Source: Nageia nagi (lineage: Eukaryota; Pinophyta). Taken from it: 64,000 nucleotides of DNA. This document shows positions 1-13,729 of this stretch, piece by piece. Each line of letters starts with the position of its first letter. Positions within the stretch are counted from its first letter, which is position 1. A program made the position numbers and the translations under genes. Under the pieces are notes generated by a model. The model saw only the letters and a list, made by a program, of their open reading frames with translations, was not told the DNA's origin and ran no database searches. Location: positions 57,412,001 through 57,476,000 of the forward strand of contig JBITNC010000001.1 of NCBI GenBank assembly GCA_050084985.1, in the 5' to 3' direction.

Positions 1-92
1 TAATTTTTTTATCATTAAGATATAATTGTTAAGATTTTTTCACCACTATTTTATTTATTTCGCTTTAACAAAATTCATTCCTTACATATAAA

Positions 93-260
93 CTTGAATA
101 TGCTCTATAGTTTCAATTATGCTTAAATGATTCAAATATGCTCTAGAATTTTCATTATGCTCAAATGATTTAGATATGCTGTATAATTTCAATTATGCTC
201 AAATGATTCAAATATTATCTATAGTTTCAATTATGCTCACATAATTCAAATATGCTCTAC
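93..260. repeat. 38-bp minisatellite, about 4.3 copies
   Basis: The motif TGCTCTATAGTTTCAATTA recurs at 101, 139, 177, 215 and 253, an exact 38-bp spacing with a few substitutions per copy. No coding potential is seen. Confidence 0.85.
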
Positions 261-694
261 AATACTACTAAATATTATAACTTATTTGTAAAAATATTTT
301 GATATAATCATAATAAAGAGACATAGTCTTAATTAAAAATATAGACTCTAATTAAAACACATCAATATCACCAAGTCTATACAAAAAGAGTAATATCTAA
401 TATTTAATAAATAATATAATAACATATCAATATGCCAAAATAAATAATCAAAATAATTAACCAAGTTGAATCTTTGGGACTACTATAGTTGGAATCCTCC
501 ATCATTCTCTTACTAGTTCTACTAGACCACAAATAATAATTTAACATATATGAGATTTACATCTTAGTAAGAAAGTTTTCCCCTAGTGAATAATTAACCT
601 TAAGTAATTTAAGATTACTAACAATGATTTATGAAATGCAAGTTTCCATTTGATAATTATTTATGTACTTCATGCAAATTGATATGCTTTTTAG

Positions 695-1390
695 TCAAGT
701 ATAGCCGTAGAATCATGTTAAAAAAATTCCACAAAATCATAGTCATAATTAGGGAATTTTTCTCAAGTATAGCCACATAATCATGTTAAAAACCAATAAA
801 AAATCATAGTTAAGAATAGCTATGGAATCATGTTAAAACCCCCCTAAAATCATAGTCAATAATAACCATGGAATAATGTTAAAACTCCATAAATATTGTA
901 GTCATAATTAGGTAATTTTACTCAAAGATAGCTATGGAATCATGTTAAAAATCTCCAAAAACTCAAAATTATGATTATGAAATTTTACTCGATGATAACT
1001 ATAGAATCATGTTATAACCACCATACATCATTCCAAGGATAGCCATGGAATCATATTAAAAACCCTTACAAAATCATAGCCAAGGAAAGACATAGAATTA
1101 TGTTAAAAACTTTCATAAAATCATAATCATGATTAGGGAATTTTACTTAAGGATAACCATGAAATCATGTTAAATCCCCCCATAAAATTACAATCAAGGA
1201 TAGCCATAAAATCATATTAAAAAACCCCATAAAATCACATTCATGATTAGGGAATTCTACTCAAGGATAGCCATGGAATTAGGTTAAAAACCTTTATAAA
1301 ATTGTAGTAAATGATAGCAAATAACCATGTTAAAAATCCCACATAATTGTAATCATGATTAGGATCAACAAGCAAGCTAAAACCTAGCAA
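695..1390. repeat. Irregular higher-order repeat with a 46-bp core and an optional 21-bp insert
   Basis: About a dozen copies of a unit containing ATAGCCATGGAATCATGTTA followed by CCATAAAATCATAGTCA. Consecutive copies are spaced by about 46 or about 67 bp. The longer spacing comes from an extra block, ATGATTAGGGAATTTTACTC. Starts measured at 701, 769, 816, 862 and 928 show the alternation. Copies are diverged, so the array is old. No protein is encoded. Confidence 0.8.
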
Positions 1391-4300
1391 AATAACCCAT
1401 ATAAAAGCTACTTAGATTTAAAGTTACAAAGGTAAGAAATCCACTTATATGATGAATAGTACAATACCATGCACCATTAGATAGGATTTAGATTTGGAAG
1501 AGCTTTAGCACTACACATACATGCTAGTAAAAAATCCCATCAATATGTAGAGTTATAATAAGTTTGAGACCACTTAGTCAATCCTCCACTAAGATGAAAC
1601 TCATACTACTTTCTTAGAGGGAGGAAATAATCATCCCATGACTCCATTAGGTAAGAGAAATGTAATTTCCCATGTTTGCAACCACAAAAAAGTACCAAAT
1701 ACACCACCAAATAAACCATAAAACTTATTCATCATAGTTATGGATCTTTTTGTAAAATGTGCCAAGGTACTTATGTAAGGGTACCTACTTACATAGGAGA
1801 GTGAAGGTTCATTCATGGTAGAAAGAAAGGGTTATCTTCTTATGTAGGAGAGTGAGCTTTTGTAAAAGTAAAAAATGAAATGTTTCTCCTCTCCTCTCCT
1901 CTAATATACCCCTCATAATGATAAAATAAAAAAATTCAAAATATTGCCTACATTAAAGTTTCCCCATCTAGGATTTTTTTTTGGTTCAATTTAAGGGGTG
2001 GTTATAAACTCCCTCCTTATGATTTATGTGGGTGATGAAAAATTGCCTGCTAAAAAATGCTAACATAATCCATTTATTTCTTCTCACACACTTTTTATTT
2101 GCATTTCATCTTTTTTTAAGGCAATTTTTGAGGGTCAATTTTAAACCACCTCTAAAATAAGTTATGAGTACAACTTAAAACCACCCCACTAAAAGCACAA
2201 GTGCAAGTGATTTTAAAATGTCACCATATAAGCACTTGAAATTACTCACCTCTAAAGCCTATTTTTAGTTTAATGGAAAAAGAAAATTTGACATTGAGAG
2301 GAGGAGGATGAATGTGCTATAGAACCCAAGAGGAAAAGATGAGAGTAAAAAAGCTAGCTAAAAGAGAAGAAGGTTCAAGGTAAAGGAATATTAGTATCTT
2401 ACATTTTCCTTTTTATACATAATAATGTAGGAGCAAATTAATGTAGGAGATATGGGGATAAGAGGATAATATTTTTCTTTTATTTTTTATATGTGATTTC
2501 TTTTTCCATTGGATATAGGAGCTGTTATGAATATCTAATACAAAAGTTTCAAATCCATACATAAATATCAACATATATTTATCTAAGATGTAGCTTAATC
2601 TTTTTTAATTCTATAATAAGTTCTAAATTTCTTTTGAAACTAGGATTTTATAATGGCAACATCAACTATAGAGATTACAAAGGATCAAGAATAATTGAGA
2701 CCAAAAGTTTGAAAAAGAACTACTATTGAAACCTTGATAAGTACAAACACAAAAGTAGTAGACAACACAACATTTGAAAAATATAAGTTTAAAAATTATT
2801 AATTAGGTGTTGATGAGCATTAGTTTGAAAATTGAAAAAATAGAATATCAATAAATATAAAATCTAAAAATATTATACCAAAAGATTGATAACATATAAG
2901 CCAAAAAGTAGCACACTAAAACTTAGTAAGTATAATATCAAAAGCTTTTATAAATTTTAAAATTGAAACTTTATTATCATGTTATCAAATCATTAACCCA
3001 TCTAGTTTGGTAATGGAGTATAACATCAACTTTCAGTTAGATGATCAAAACTCTTGAGAATATTAGTTCAATGTTAGATATAATAAGCCCATCATAGAAA
3101 ATGTAAGCCTCTTACTAGAGATACCACTAAGGAGGATGACATCATCCTCTTAAAAATATTTGAAAATAAAAAAAAATAAATATAAAGATGAATTTTGGTG
3201 ATTTAAATGTTATGATATGAATAATTACACAATAGCTTTCTCATTAATGATTATCATAATATTAGTAGTTAGAGACTATTAATCTACATGATAAGCATTG
3301 TGGAGGAACCTAGAAGCTATAAAATAAATAAAATATCAAAATTTGATGAATATTAAATAGGCATGTCTCAAATGTTGAATTTAATTAGAGGATCATAGGA
3401 GTGGGTAGACTTAAGGATCACAAGTATCAAAGATAATTAAAAGAAGTTTAATAATATTAATTAGATATGCTAAATTTTATAAAATACATCACAAAGGGGA
3501 AAATTCATCAATTAAATTTTGGTTATTTGTTTACATCATAGAGGGGCTACGATTTAGATATTGTTGGGCTTTTTATCCATAGATGTTAGGGGGATGGAGA
3601 AGGTGTTAAAATTTTACCCTGTTGATGATCATGGGGAGGTTTCTAGAATAATTTGCATCATGATTAAACCCAAAAAAGTTTGTAAAAGACATCCCACATG
3701 TAGAATGATGGAAATTAAAGAGACTTGATATAGTTATAAATATAGATAAACAAATTTAAATGTATAATAAATAATATAAAACTTATTAAGTAAAATGGGA
3801 GAGATGCTAAAAGAGAAGTATACAAGAGGCATAAAGAAGAAAGAGATAAAAAAGAAAATTTTGTATGAAGAGAAGAGAGAGGAGAGAATTTTTTTTTTTT
3901 TTTAGGTTATCCTCAACAATGTTTGATAAAGATGTGTTATTTTGGATAAAGTTATAATGCTCTCATGGATTTTTCATCTTAGGATAGAGAGTTTCTTATT
4001 TCCTTCTTGTATGGAACAACTTGTAAATCCTTCTTTTCTTTATTTTTATAATGCAAAGTCACCAGCACCTTGATAATGAAAATTTTTCTAGATTTGGGTT
4101 CATTTAAGGAAGCAATTAGCCAAAATATATTGTTTAAGAAAAATGGTTCATAATATTATTAAATGAATATGAATCTTCCATGGTAATGAAACCAAAATTT
4201 GTTGTGACAAGAATTAGTACCCTTTAAGCTTTGAGATTGAATCTAGTATCAGGTTTCTAATCCTTCCAAGTGTCAACAAATGTATGAGATCACCTAGTAA

Positions 4301-6620
4301 TGACCTCCTTTTTATTAAGTTCTCATAATTCTATATATAAGGTAAATTGATAATAGTCTATTATGTACCCATTATGTATTTCTGAGATTTATACTCTAAA
4401 TACCAACTCATAAGTAATGCAATAACAATTTGTAATATAAAGAGATTGATCAACCACCATGGGATCACCTATTCGATACATAAAATATTGATGCCTAGTT
4501 CCATTGGTAACATATAGATGAAAAAATAACATAAAATTAATATTTAACACCTCTCATTCAAATAATGTAATAAAATCCTAAATATTCAATAGGAATACAC
4601 TACTACAATATTTGAATAATGTAAGATACAACAAGTAATGGCATTCATTCAAGAACAACATATATATTGATCAAATGAGAGTAAATTGTATGTAATTTCA
4701 TGTTAAATAAATCTTGCTTATTGTTGTAGAATATATATCAAAAGTACAAGTATATTATCTATTCAATAGTATAACAAACCTAAGTAAGCAAAATCCTAGT
4801 TAAATTAATACTAACTCTATGGATAAAATCTTACAACGAGCTAACTAACATTCTAGTTATAGTAAATGGACATGGTCACAGTGGCCACATAATATTTTGA
4901 TAATTATAAAGTGAATTAACTAGGGTAAGTTTCTATGACATGAAAAAGAGGAAGGTTTGATAAAAAAAGGGAAACAAGGATTCTAGATAATACCTTTGGC
5001 TAGCAAATAGGTAAATGGTGAGAAGATGCTTTCTTCTTTATCACTCCCTTCTTTTATAGTCTTTTGAAGTAAGGATATCTATTTCTTGAAGGTTCCATTT
5101 CTAGATCATGATGGGTGAAGAATCATATATTTACAATCTAGACAATCATTTGTAATAACTTGACTCACCATTATTTTCAGTAGTGTAGATCATTATTTTT
5201 TCTTTATTGAGTTCATATTTGTTCTGATCTATGATCATGTGAATCTTTTAAGATATGGATCTCCAATACCTTTGAGCAACTTCCTTCTTTTAACCTTTCT
5301 TGAAATGTTGAAAATGATAATAATTAATATCATTGGCATCTCTTTATTTTGATGATCCTCCCTTTGAACTATTTTCCTAGAATGTTGTGTGGAGAATGGG
5401 TGTAATTTGGTGAAAATGAAGATGATGAGATTGATGAATAGGTATAGTAGTGCATGGAGAGGAAAGAAAATACATGCAATTTCACATCCTATTGATTTAG
5501 TCTTATATGCAAAGGGATGTGAACATTACACGTAACCTTTTGAATCCTTTTCTTTACTTATTTTGGGGAAATAAAACAGAAGTTGGAAAACATGCTTTTA
5601 CATAATTTTACCTTTTAGAAAATATGATGGATAATAAATGAGTGTTTGAGGTAAATGGATGGATGGATTTAGATATGGTATTTATGGAGGGATAAGTGTA
5701 AATATAGATGATTTGAATGTAAATTATAACATTCCTATTATTTAAGACAAGATTATGATTTACCTATGGGAAAGATCTTGAAAAATTCTATGTACTTTTG
5801 TAGGCATCTATTTTTTCAACAAATCATATTGGAATAGGCTTTCGAGGAGTTGAGTTCATATCTTCAAAGCTAATTATATTATATTCAATGATACATTGAC
5901 TTTATGGCCATTTTTTTTAATTTGAAAGACTAAAAATCCATTTAGGATTGTTGTTTGATTGTATATGATAAATTAATGAACTTTTAACTCTATGAATTCT
6001 ACTATTTGTTGATTTCCTTTGGTCAAGTTCATTATTCTTAGGTTATTTGTGTTCAAATCTATCATTTCTTAGCTACAAACATATCATCATAGATTTTTAA
6101 AATAAAAGATCTAGTTCAGTATGCTTTCTTCACATTTTTAGTTGTGTCAAGCTTCTCATAATTTTTCTTGCACCTAAACTCTTTAAAGATAACTATCAAA
6201 ATCATTATCTATTTCTCTGGGAAATATATTTCATAATCCCCAATCTTGAAAGTCTTTTTATACTAAGTGTATTGATCAATAATGCATAAGCTCTTAATAC
6301 CATATGGAATGATCTTATTTATTGTTAACATATGTACACTAGTACATGATGATATAGCTTTAACTTGGAGTACCAAGGGTATTTAATAAAGCATACATTA
6401 TGCCCTTGGATTGAGAATTATTGTATTTCAGAGTGATCATGATTTATAATGTTGTATTTGATATCATCACCAATCATTTTTGAGGAATAGCCTATTTTGA
6501 TGATATTCAATCTTTCATAATGTCTAGGCTAATATTATCTAAGAGGCAACCTAGTAAATTGTATTATTTAATTATTCTTTCTTTTTTTGGGCTTTTTCAT
6601 GGAGAATGTTGACATTAATT
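1391..6620. other. AT-rich intergenic DNA, no gene recognised
   Basis: No open frame here has a recognisable domain or biased composition. Small structures only: a near-palindrome around 1771-1796 (TATGTAAG, then GGTACC, then CTTACATA); an imperfect inverted pair GGGGTGGTT near 1995 and AACCACCCC near 2183, which could be a decayed MITE; and homopolymer T near 3890. It probably consists of transposon remnants decayed beyond recognition by eye. Confidence 0.6.
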
Positions 6621-6623
6621 GAT

Positions 6624-6866
6624 AAAAAATATTAGAAATCTATGTTTTTCCTTTGCTTTCTTCCTCTTTGGGGGATTTAAATGATTGTTGATTATTTAAG
6701 AAATTAAAAATCTTAGGAAGGTATCTATTTCTTTTGTTTCTTCTTTTCCCAAATATTTAAATGGGTCATTGATGATGTAAGCGAGGAAAAATCCTAGAAA
6801 GATATGTTTTTCCTTTGTTTCTTTTTTTCTTAGGGTTCTATTAACAATATGATGACATAAGCGTCT
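6624..6866. repeat. 81-bp tandem repeat, three diverged copies
   Basis: Three units align at 6632, 6713 and 6794 on the motif TTAGAAATCTATGTTTTTCC, giving an 81-bp period. Copies differ at many positions. A second, shorter duplication (ACTTATTTACACTTAGGAAT) follows at about 6912 and 6948. Confidence 0.75.
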
Positions 6867-9800
6867 AAAAGGCCCCAAAACAAGTCTCTTTGAAGGTTTT
6901 TATGATTTGGTTACTTATTTACACTTAAGAATGCTTAATTTTTGTGAAACTTATTTACACTTAGGAATGGTTAATATTTGTGTAAGGTACTTCAAAGATC
7001 CATAAGAATGAATTTTTAGGACTATATTTAACCCTCTTAATAGGTTATGATGAAGAAAGTGAAATTAAGAGGTAGCAATAACTAGCCAAAAAAGAATATA
7101 GTAGTTGGGAGCTTGAGAAAACATATATATGTTAGAATTTTCAAATAAATATTGGATTTATTCCAACAATTTTTTCTATTGTAATAAATTTCCTCTCAAA
7201 ATCAAAATTTATTATTCTAGGTTGTCCTCCTTCCTAATCATCCATGGAATTTTCTCTTCTATGCCTTCTCCCAATTTTAGGATGAATAGGACATAGTTCC
7301 CCTCTTTGAGATCTTCTACCTTGCATTCACAAGCCTCAAAACAAGTATGTTAACTAGCTCTAATACTACATGATCTATAATCCTTGGAAGAATATGGATT
7401 ACTTTGTTTATCAAATACAAATTTATTAATTTAATATGTATTGCCAACATTAATATTGTATATGTATATTCCATAATACTATAAATTTGAGTAATAATAG
7501 TAATAAAAATGTACACATTCATAATCAATAATGAAGATATCAATATTTGTATTATTTCTTCTTAGTATGAGAGTACATCCAACTTAATGAGATCTCTATC
7601 CAATATATCATTACAAGAATTCAAGAAATAGAAAGAATATTATCTTAGAATAGTTTAGAAATCTCCTTACTTTGGAAACACTTTGAACATTCAAGCATCC
7701 ATAATATGTCAATAGCACTTTAAAAATGGTTCTAAAGATAACAAAATCATCAACAATCTATCAAATATCTCAACAAAACTATTCTTTAACCTTTAATAAT
7801 GGATTCTACAAGGAGAAATAACCATGAATTGATATAAAATTATTCCCAAGTGACTATATAACTTCCAAAATAAACATGGGAAACTAAAATAACCTTAATC
7901 ATTTAGTTTTATGCTCCAAACATCCTAAAAGAATGACATTCATACCATATATATAGAACTTGAATGACATAAATGGTATTCTTCCTACAAATATAGATTA
8001 CCAAATTAAGATAATGTATCAAAATTTGAGCATAGAGACCTTGGGTGCATAAATATCTACTCCTAAATTATCAAACTTACAAATTGACCCTTTTTGAATA
8101 AATCATTCAAGGGATATTGAGATATAAGGATTAAGTCAAAATCTTTAGAGAGGACTTTTGGTATGGATAAATTAATATAATATCAATAATTGTTCTTTTG
8201 ATAATATGTGGAACTTATGTATATGTATATATTGATGGTTAACCTTGTGTTTATCTAAACTTTGATCCTAGAGATACTTAAAATAGTTGAATCATTATTT
8301 TATCTATCAACCTTCATTATTATACCTTGTTATTGTCATTTACTCATGTTTGTATAATTTTTAAAATTTTTCAATACATTACATTTAAAATCATCTATTT
8401 TTAAACCAAAATATATTGGATACAACTATTTGGTATTACCTCATTAGTTAGAATGTAGATCACTATCATCCAAAATCAAACCTTGAAGATTATTATAAAC
8501 TTTATAGTATTTTTTTCTACTTATTCAAGTTTGAAAAGAGAAAACATCAAGAAATGATCAATTTTTCTAGTCCTCCAAATTATTTCAATGTATAAATTAT
8601 CATTAAATAATGTTATCTATTAATATCAAAGATAATAAAGCATTTTTAAACAAGGTTTATATTTTATTATTTTTTTCTAGACATCTAATCTTTGGAATTG
8701 CACTTGAATATTGACCTTCTTATTTTTATAATGCTAGTACTACACATAACTATTACAAGATATTATCTCATATCCAAGGTACTTTTAATAATATTCTTAA
8801 CTTGATAAGTTTTTATTATTGTTGAGGAGATTTCATCCATCAAAATAGGCCCCTCTACTAAAAAGGTTAGCACCAAGTTCTAATCACTATTTGTTAGGTC
8901 ACATAAGGTGGAAGAGTCATGAAGTACAAGGAGTTGAGATCCAAATATATAAATATTAAAATTATTTTTTTATGTTGTTGTAATATTGTAAAAACTGCTA
9001 TAATATTTTTCCTCAAATCATTGAGTTCTTTATATGTATGTTCTTAAAATATTAGTAACATGCATTCCTTCATGTATTTTGTATATTTTATTTCTTTTTT
9101 ACTAGTAATACTTATGTTATTAGTCTATATAAATTATTTTTCTTCTTTTTATTTTTATAATATAATATATTAATTAGGTATGCTTTGTTAGTCAATTTTT
9201 ATATATTACATGTTGGTGAACTTAATTATATCTAAATCTTTCTAAATTTGTGGATTGTATTTCAACATTCTAGTGAACCTAACTTTGTTACAATCCTTCC
9301 TTCTTAGAAACCATAGGCTTATTATATTTGAATATCAAAAGGATCTGGCTATCTTATAATCATTAAAAATTCTATGATAAAAGTTAAAATGAATTTCATA
9401 AATAAACAAAAGTCAAACCATAGTGAATTTGAATATGAAAAAAATAGAATTAAAATTGACAAGTAAGATAATAATGAGCAATAAAATAATTTTCCATAAT
9501 GGTGATATGAAAAAATCAATCCACAACCTAATTGTCAAGTTATCTATAATTATGACCTATACGAATGTTAAGAAAAATATTTTACAATATCTATAATTAT
9601 TACCTTGATTTAACATATATGAATTCAAGATAAGAAGGAGATTAATCATATTAAATAAAACTCATGGATGATATAAAAATGATCATTAACATTCATTCTT
9701 ATTTGGTTGTTATAAAGTTTTTCTTGAGCCATGTCATTCTCAACTACCATATTAATTTTGGTCTTGAAATAACAAATTGTGAAGCTTCACCAACAAGGAA

Positions 9801-10785
9801 AATCGAACCCATCACATCCAATAATTTAGGAAACTATATATTCATATTTTACATGATTACAACCTATTTCTCATAAGACTCTTAGGTTATGCTCTTGAAT
9901 CATTCTATAAATTTCTAAAATCTTTTATCCAAACTTTGTTTCCCTTATGAACCTTGTTGAGGATCATTTCAAAATTAAAAATATAGAAAGTAATATTTTT
10001 CTTTAATATATGTTATGAAACAAAAATCTAGTCAACTCAAGTGAATTTATCATATCATTTAAGAATACTATGATAACCATTTGTCACATTATATTGATCT
10101 AGTAATTCATTAAAATAATAATAAAAATCATTCTTATTTACTTCCATAATTAGAAAATATATCTCATCAAAGAAGTGATTATTTTGGTGAAATCTAATTC
10201 AAAGCTCTATATGAAGAAAATATTTTATTAGAAGTAGGTACTTTGAGTGACAATTCTAATGAATGTGTTTCTAATACCAATAAGTTTTATTTTAATAATA
10301 AATTAGAACATATGAAGAAATATAGGAGGTTGAGAGTAAATCAAACATGATTGTAAATGCATAGCAAAGAATAACTCTCACTATAAGTAATTGAGAAATA
10401 AATTTTACAAAGTTTAATGAAAAAATTAAAGATATGATAAATTTATTAATATAGGAAAAATACATTTATTTCCCTAAATAGAGACCTATTAACTTTTGAA
10501 AGGAACCTCATATTGGTACAAAGATAATATTTTTGTGAACTCCAAAAATGAAAGAACATAGCATAAAGTGATTATTTCACTTATGCAATGTTATTGAGGA
10601 TCTTACTAATAAGAATATAACCACATTTTATTACAATATCAATAATAAAAAATTTATCATCATCTTTAACACCTCCAAATCAAATGTTAAAATTTTTAAA
10701 GAATTTTTTACCTAATCATGTACTATATTTTTAAAATAATGAGAAGTTTGTATCAATTATAAGAATGATAGACCAAAAACTAGCA
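6867..10785. other. AT-rich intergenic DNA, no gene recognised
   Basis: Both strands were read. Short open frames occur (for example 7316-7543 and 9664-9876), but they are low-complexity I/L/N-rich translations of AT-rich DNA with no known motif. Its right end may hold decayed gag of the gypsy fossil that follows, but I cannot support that. Confidence 0.6.
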
Positions 10786-10789
10786 ATTA

Positions 10790-11220
10790 ATTCATCACAT
10801 GTAAATATTATATTTTATGATGATGAGAGTATAGATAACATTGAACAACTCCACTATTCATATAAGCCTATGTACATTCAAGGTTAAGGAACAAACTCAT
10901 GGATGATAATGGATATGGACTTACTATATGCATTGAACATTCAATATAAATCCTTGATTATAAAAATAAACTTATGTAAAAGATAGTGTGTAAATCAAAG
11001 GATTTGAAAACATAACTAATAATAGCCTAAGTAATATTACACACAAATCTTATTAAAGCCTGAGAATGAGGTTTCATTGTTTCATATGGTTAAGAATTTA
11101 CTATTCAATATGCTCTTAGAAATACCATAGTTTTATTGAATGATAATAATGTCATAAACCATTCATGAATGCATAAAGTTCACCCTTGATAGAAAGGTGA
11201 TTACAATCAAGAAAAAATAT
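10790..11220 (+). pseudogene. Fossil Ty3/gypsy retropepsin fragment
   Basis: In shifting + frames this stretch reads like a plant gypsy protease. A lead-in FYDDESIDNIEQLHYSYKP resembles the segment before the protease of these elements. DDNGYGLTIC (about 10895-10925) matches the active-site pattern D-N-G-S-x-L-N-x-C. A degraded copy of the LLGRPW motif reads LLEIP-stop-FY near 11120-11140. It is followed by HECIKFTLDRKVITI, like the usual conserved tail. Frameshifts and stops are numerous, and no reverse transcriptase follows within 2 kb. This fossil is separate from element C. The assignment rests on motif order only. Confidence 0.55.
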
Positions 11221-13725
11221 ATATTAAAAACTAAATAAAAATGAATTTATTAATAATCAATAAAACATATCATCTTACAAATAGAAAACATTCATCCAAA
11301 TATTAATATATTATAACTAAACCAACCCAACAACTAAAACTAAGTTCATAAATAATATTCCCCTTTAATATTGTTATCTTAAAAAAAAAAAATTACTATC
11401 ATTTTATATGATAAAGCCTAAAATAAAAAATAATATAAAATAGTAGTTTGGCATGACTTTATCAAAACACTAATAAAGTCTTGAAATTTACTAGATCTAA
11501 AACATATAAATAGAGTTTTTGAACTATGTTTAGCATAACATTGCATGCATCATTTTCAATCCATCGTTACCATTAATTTTCCTCATGATATAAGTAAAAT
11601 GCATTTTGTAGATCCTTTAATTATATGGGGTTTGGTTGGGGTTGAAATAAGTCTTTAGTTTTGATCAACTAACCTTGAGGATATATTCCAACAAATCTTG
11701 GGAAGCATATTTTTGATAACTTAATGATTCTACTTGAGGAGGTTCACCTTCAAAATAATTCCTTTTATATAGACTCTTTTTTTTTTCTCCCTCTATGTTC
11801 CTCTTGGTGGGATCTAGTAATCTTTAAATCAATTCATATTACCTATTATATGATTATTGAAAGGATCCTTGTTGTTTTATAAGCATCACATTATTGACTA
11901 AATTATCTTGAACATTTTTAATTGTTAATATTGTAACAAAATGCGATATCTATTTTTTTAAGGATGGTGATATATAACATATATTCTTCTATTGTATGCA
12001 CTCTCGGTATCCATTTAAGTAGATTCTTTAGTATTAAGACCTATGTAATAAAATATGACATTGTTGGGTTTGAGAAGAGAGTTACTAATAATTTATGCTA
12101 AATATTCATCTTTTTGGGTGGATCACAATTAGTTAAATTACTAATAAGTAATTTTTTGAATGCAATGCCCTTTTTAAATAGAATTCTTATTTATTTCAAT
12201 AAGTCCACTCAAAAAGAAAAAAACATAAGACCATACAAATATTGCTAAGGTTAGGAGTATGCATTTTTTCAATCCCTTGATTAATATTGAATATTGAAAA
12301 TAATACTCTATCAAATATATTAAGGCACTAACTAAACAATATATGTATTATGCTCTTAGATGTACTATTGGTTTTTTATTAGGTATGTGAGGGGTTTTCC
12401 TAGTGCATTACAAAATAAAAAAACTAAAAATATTTGTACAACTAAGTTTTTATTAAATCCTATAAGAATCCCTCAATACACTTCATGGTATGTAGGAGCT
12501 CAATTTCATATATAGGTCTTATTTTGCAATGTCCACTTTTGTAATTCGTGTGGATCACACTTAGTTCTATTCATTAAATATCAAATTTGAATTTTCAAAG
12601 TGGGAGACACCATTTAGGGGTATTATTAGTTTTTTTTGTATTACAAATAAATGTTAAAATATAACATAAATTGGTGTTAAGTTGTGGGGACCACTTAATG
12701 AGAGATTAAAACCTCATGTATATATATGCTAGGAGAGATTCATTTGGAATTATGTTATGTTGATATTTTATGATCTTGTGATCTTGGTGAGGAGGATGAT
12801 ACTTCAATGACACTTTTGGATATTAGAGCTAATCTTGAAATCTTCAAAAGGCTCAATCAAGTAGACAAGGTTGATCCTTTCTATTTGGTTGGCAATTCAA
12901 GGGCTACTCGCTTTGATTATTGAGAGATAAATCTATTCTAGTTTTATCATTAGAGATTAATTGTAGTTTTTTAGTTAAGGTTTATATCTAAATTATTATA
13001 ATTAAAAATATATGGTTTAAGTGGAGTTTATTATCATATATCAGTGGTTGTTTAGTCTAGAAAGGTTTGAGAGAATTTTGCCCATTTTTAGGGATCTATT
13101 TTGAAAATTTGAATATATTTTTTAGTACCCTTTTGGTTAAACTTTGTACACCCTATTTTAGAAAAATATAATAAAATTTGTGTTATATTTGTGGCTATAT
13201 TAGAGTTTTATGGTTTTTTTAATATTATTTAAAGATCTTATTTTTGTTAGCAAATAATTTATGGTTATTACAATGTTTATCAAAGTTAGTTTCTTGCCAA
13301 CCTACGATTAGATATGAGTAAGGGTTTTATTTGGAGAATTCAACAGTCATGAGAAGAATAACATTGGGATTTTTTTTTAATACTATTCAAGGTTGATTTG
13401 AGTACACATTAAGTTCTATTTTGTATTACCACTTTCACAATAATTTTTATTAAACTTCTGGTATTATATCTAATAATTTCTATAATTTTTGGCCTATTTT
13501 TTGGAATAAAACTATAGATTTAGGGTTTATTGATTTATTTGGAGAATACAAAGTTTTTAGGTATTTTGTTTGAAGTGTGATCTAAATATTTAGGTATTTT
13601 GGAGTTCCAAGTATTGTTAATTTAACTAAATTTGTATACCTAGGGTTTATGAATTGAATTTTATTAAAATGAGATATAGAGTTTTTGAATATTTAATTAT
13701 GGATCATGGTACCATTAGATGGAAA
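11221..13725. other. AT-rich DNA, no gene recognised
   Basis: No coding signal was found. A sequence near 12059 begins TGTTGGG, and a TATA-like stretch (TATATATATGCTAGGAG) lies near 12720. These could belong to a decayed LTR, possibly the missing 5' LTR of element C. No second copy was found in the window, so no LTR is called. Confidence 0.5.
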
Positions 13726-13729
13726 AGAA

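Noticed and set aside
5820-6330. Possible decayed transposase on the minus strand
   Set aside because: Fragments such as VLRAYALLINTL appear in several frames, but no catalytic motif or terminal repeats were found.
12059-13000. Possible 5' LTR of element C starting TGTTGGG
   Set aside because: No second copy and no primer-binding site found; kept only as a remark.
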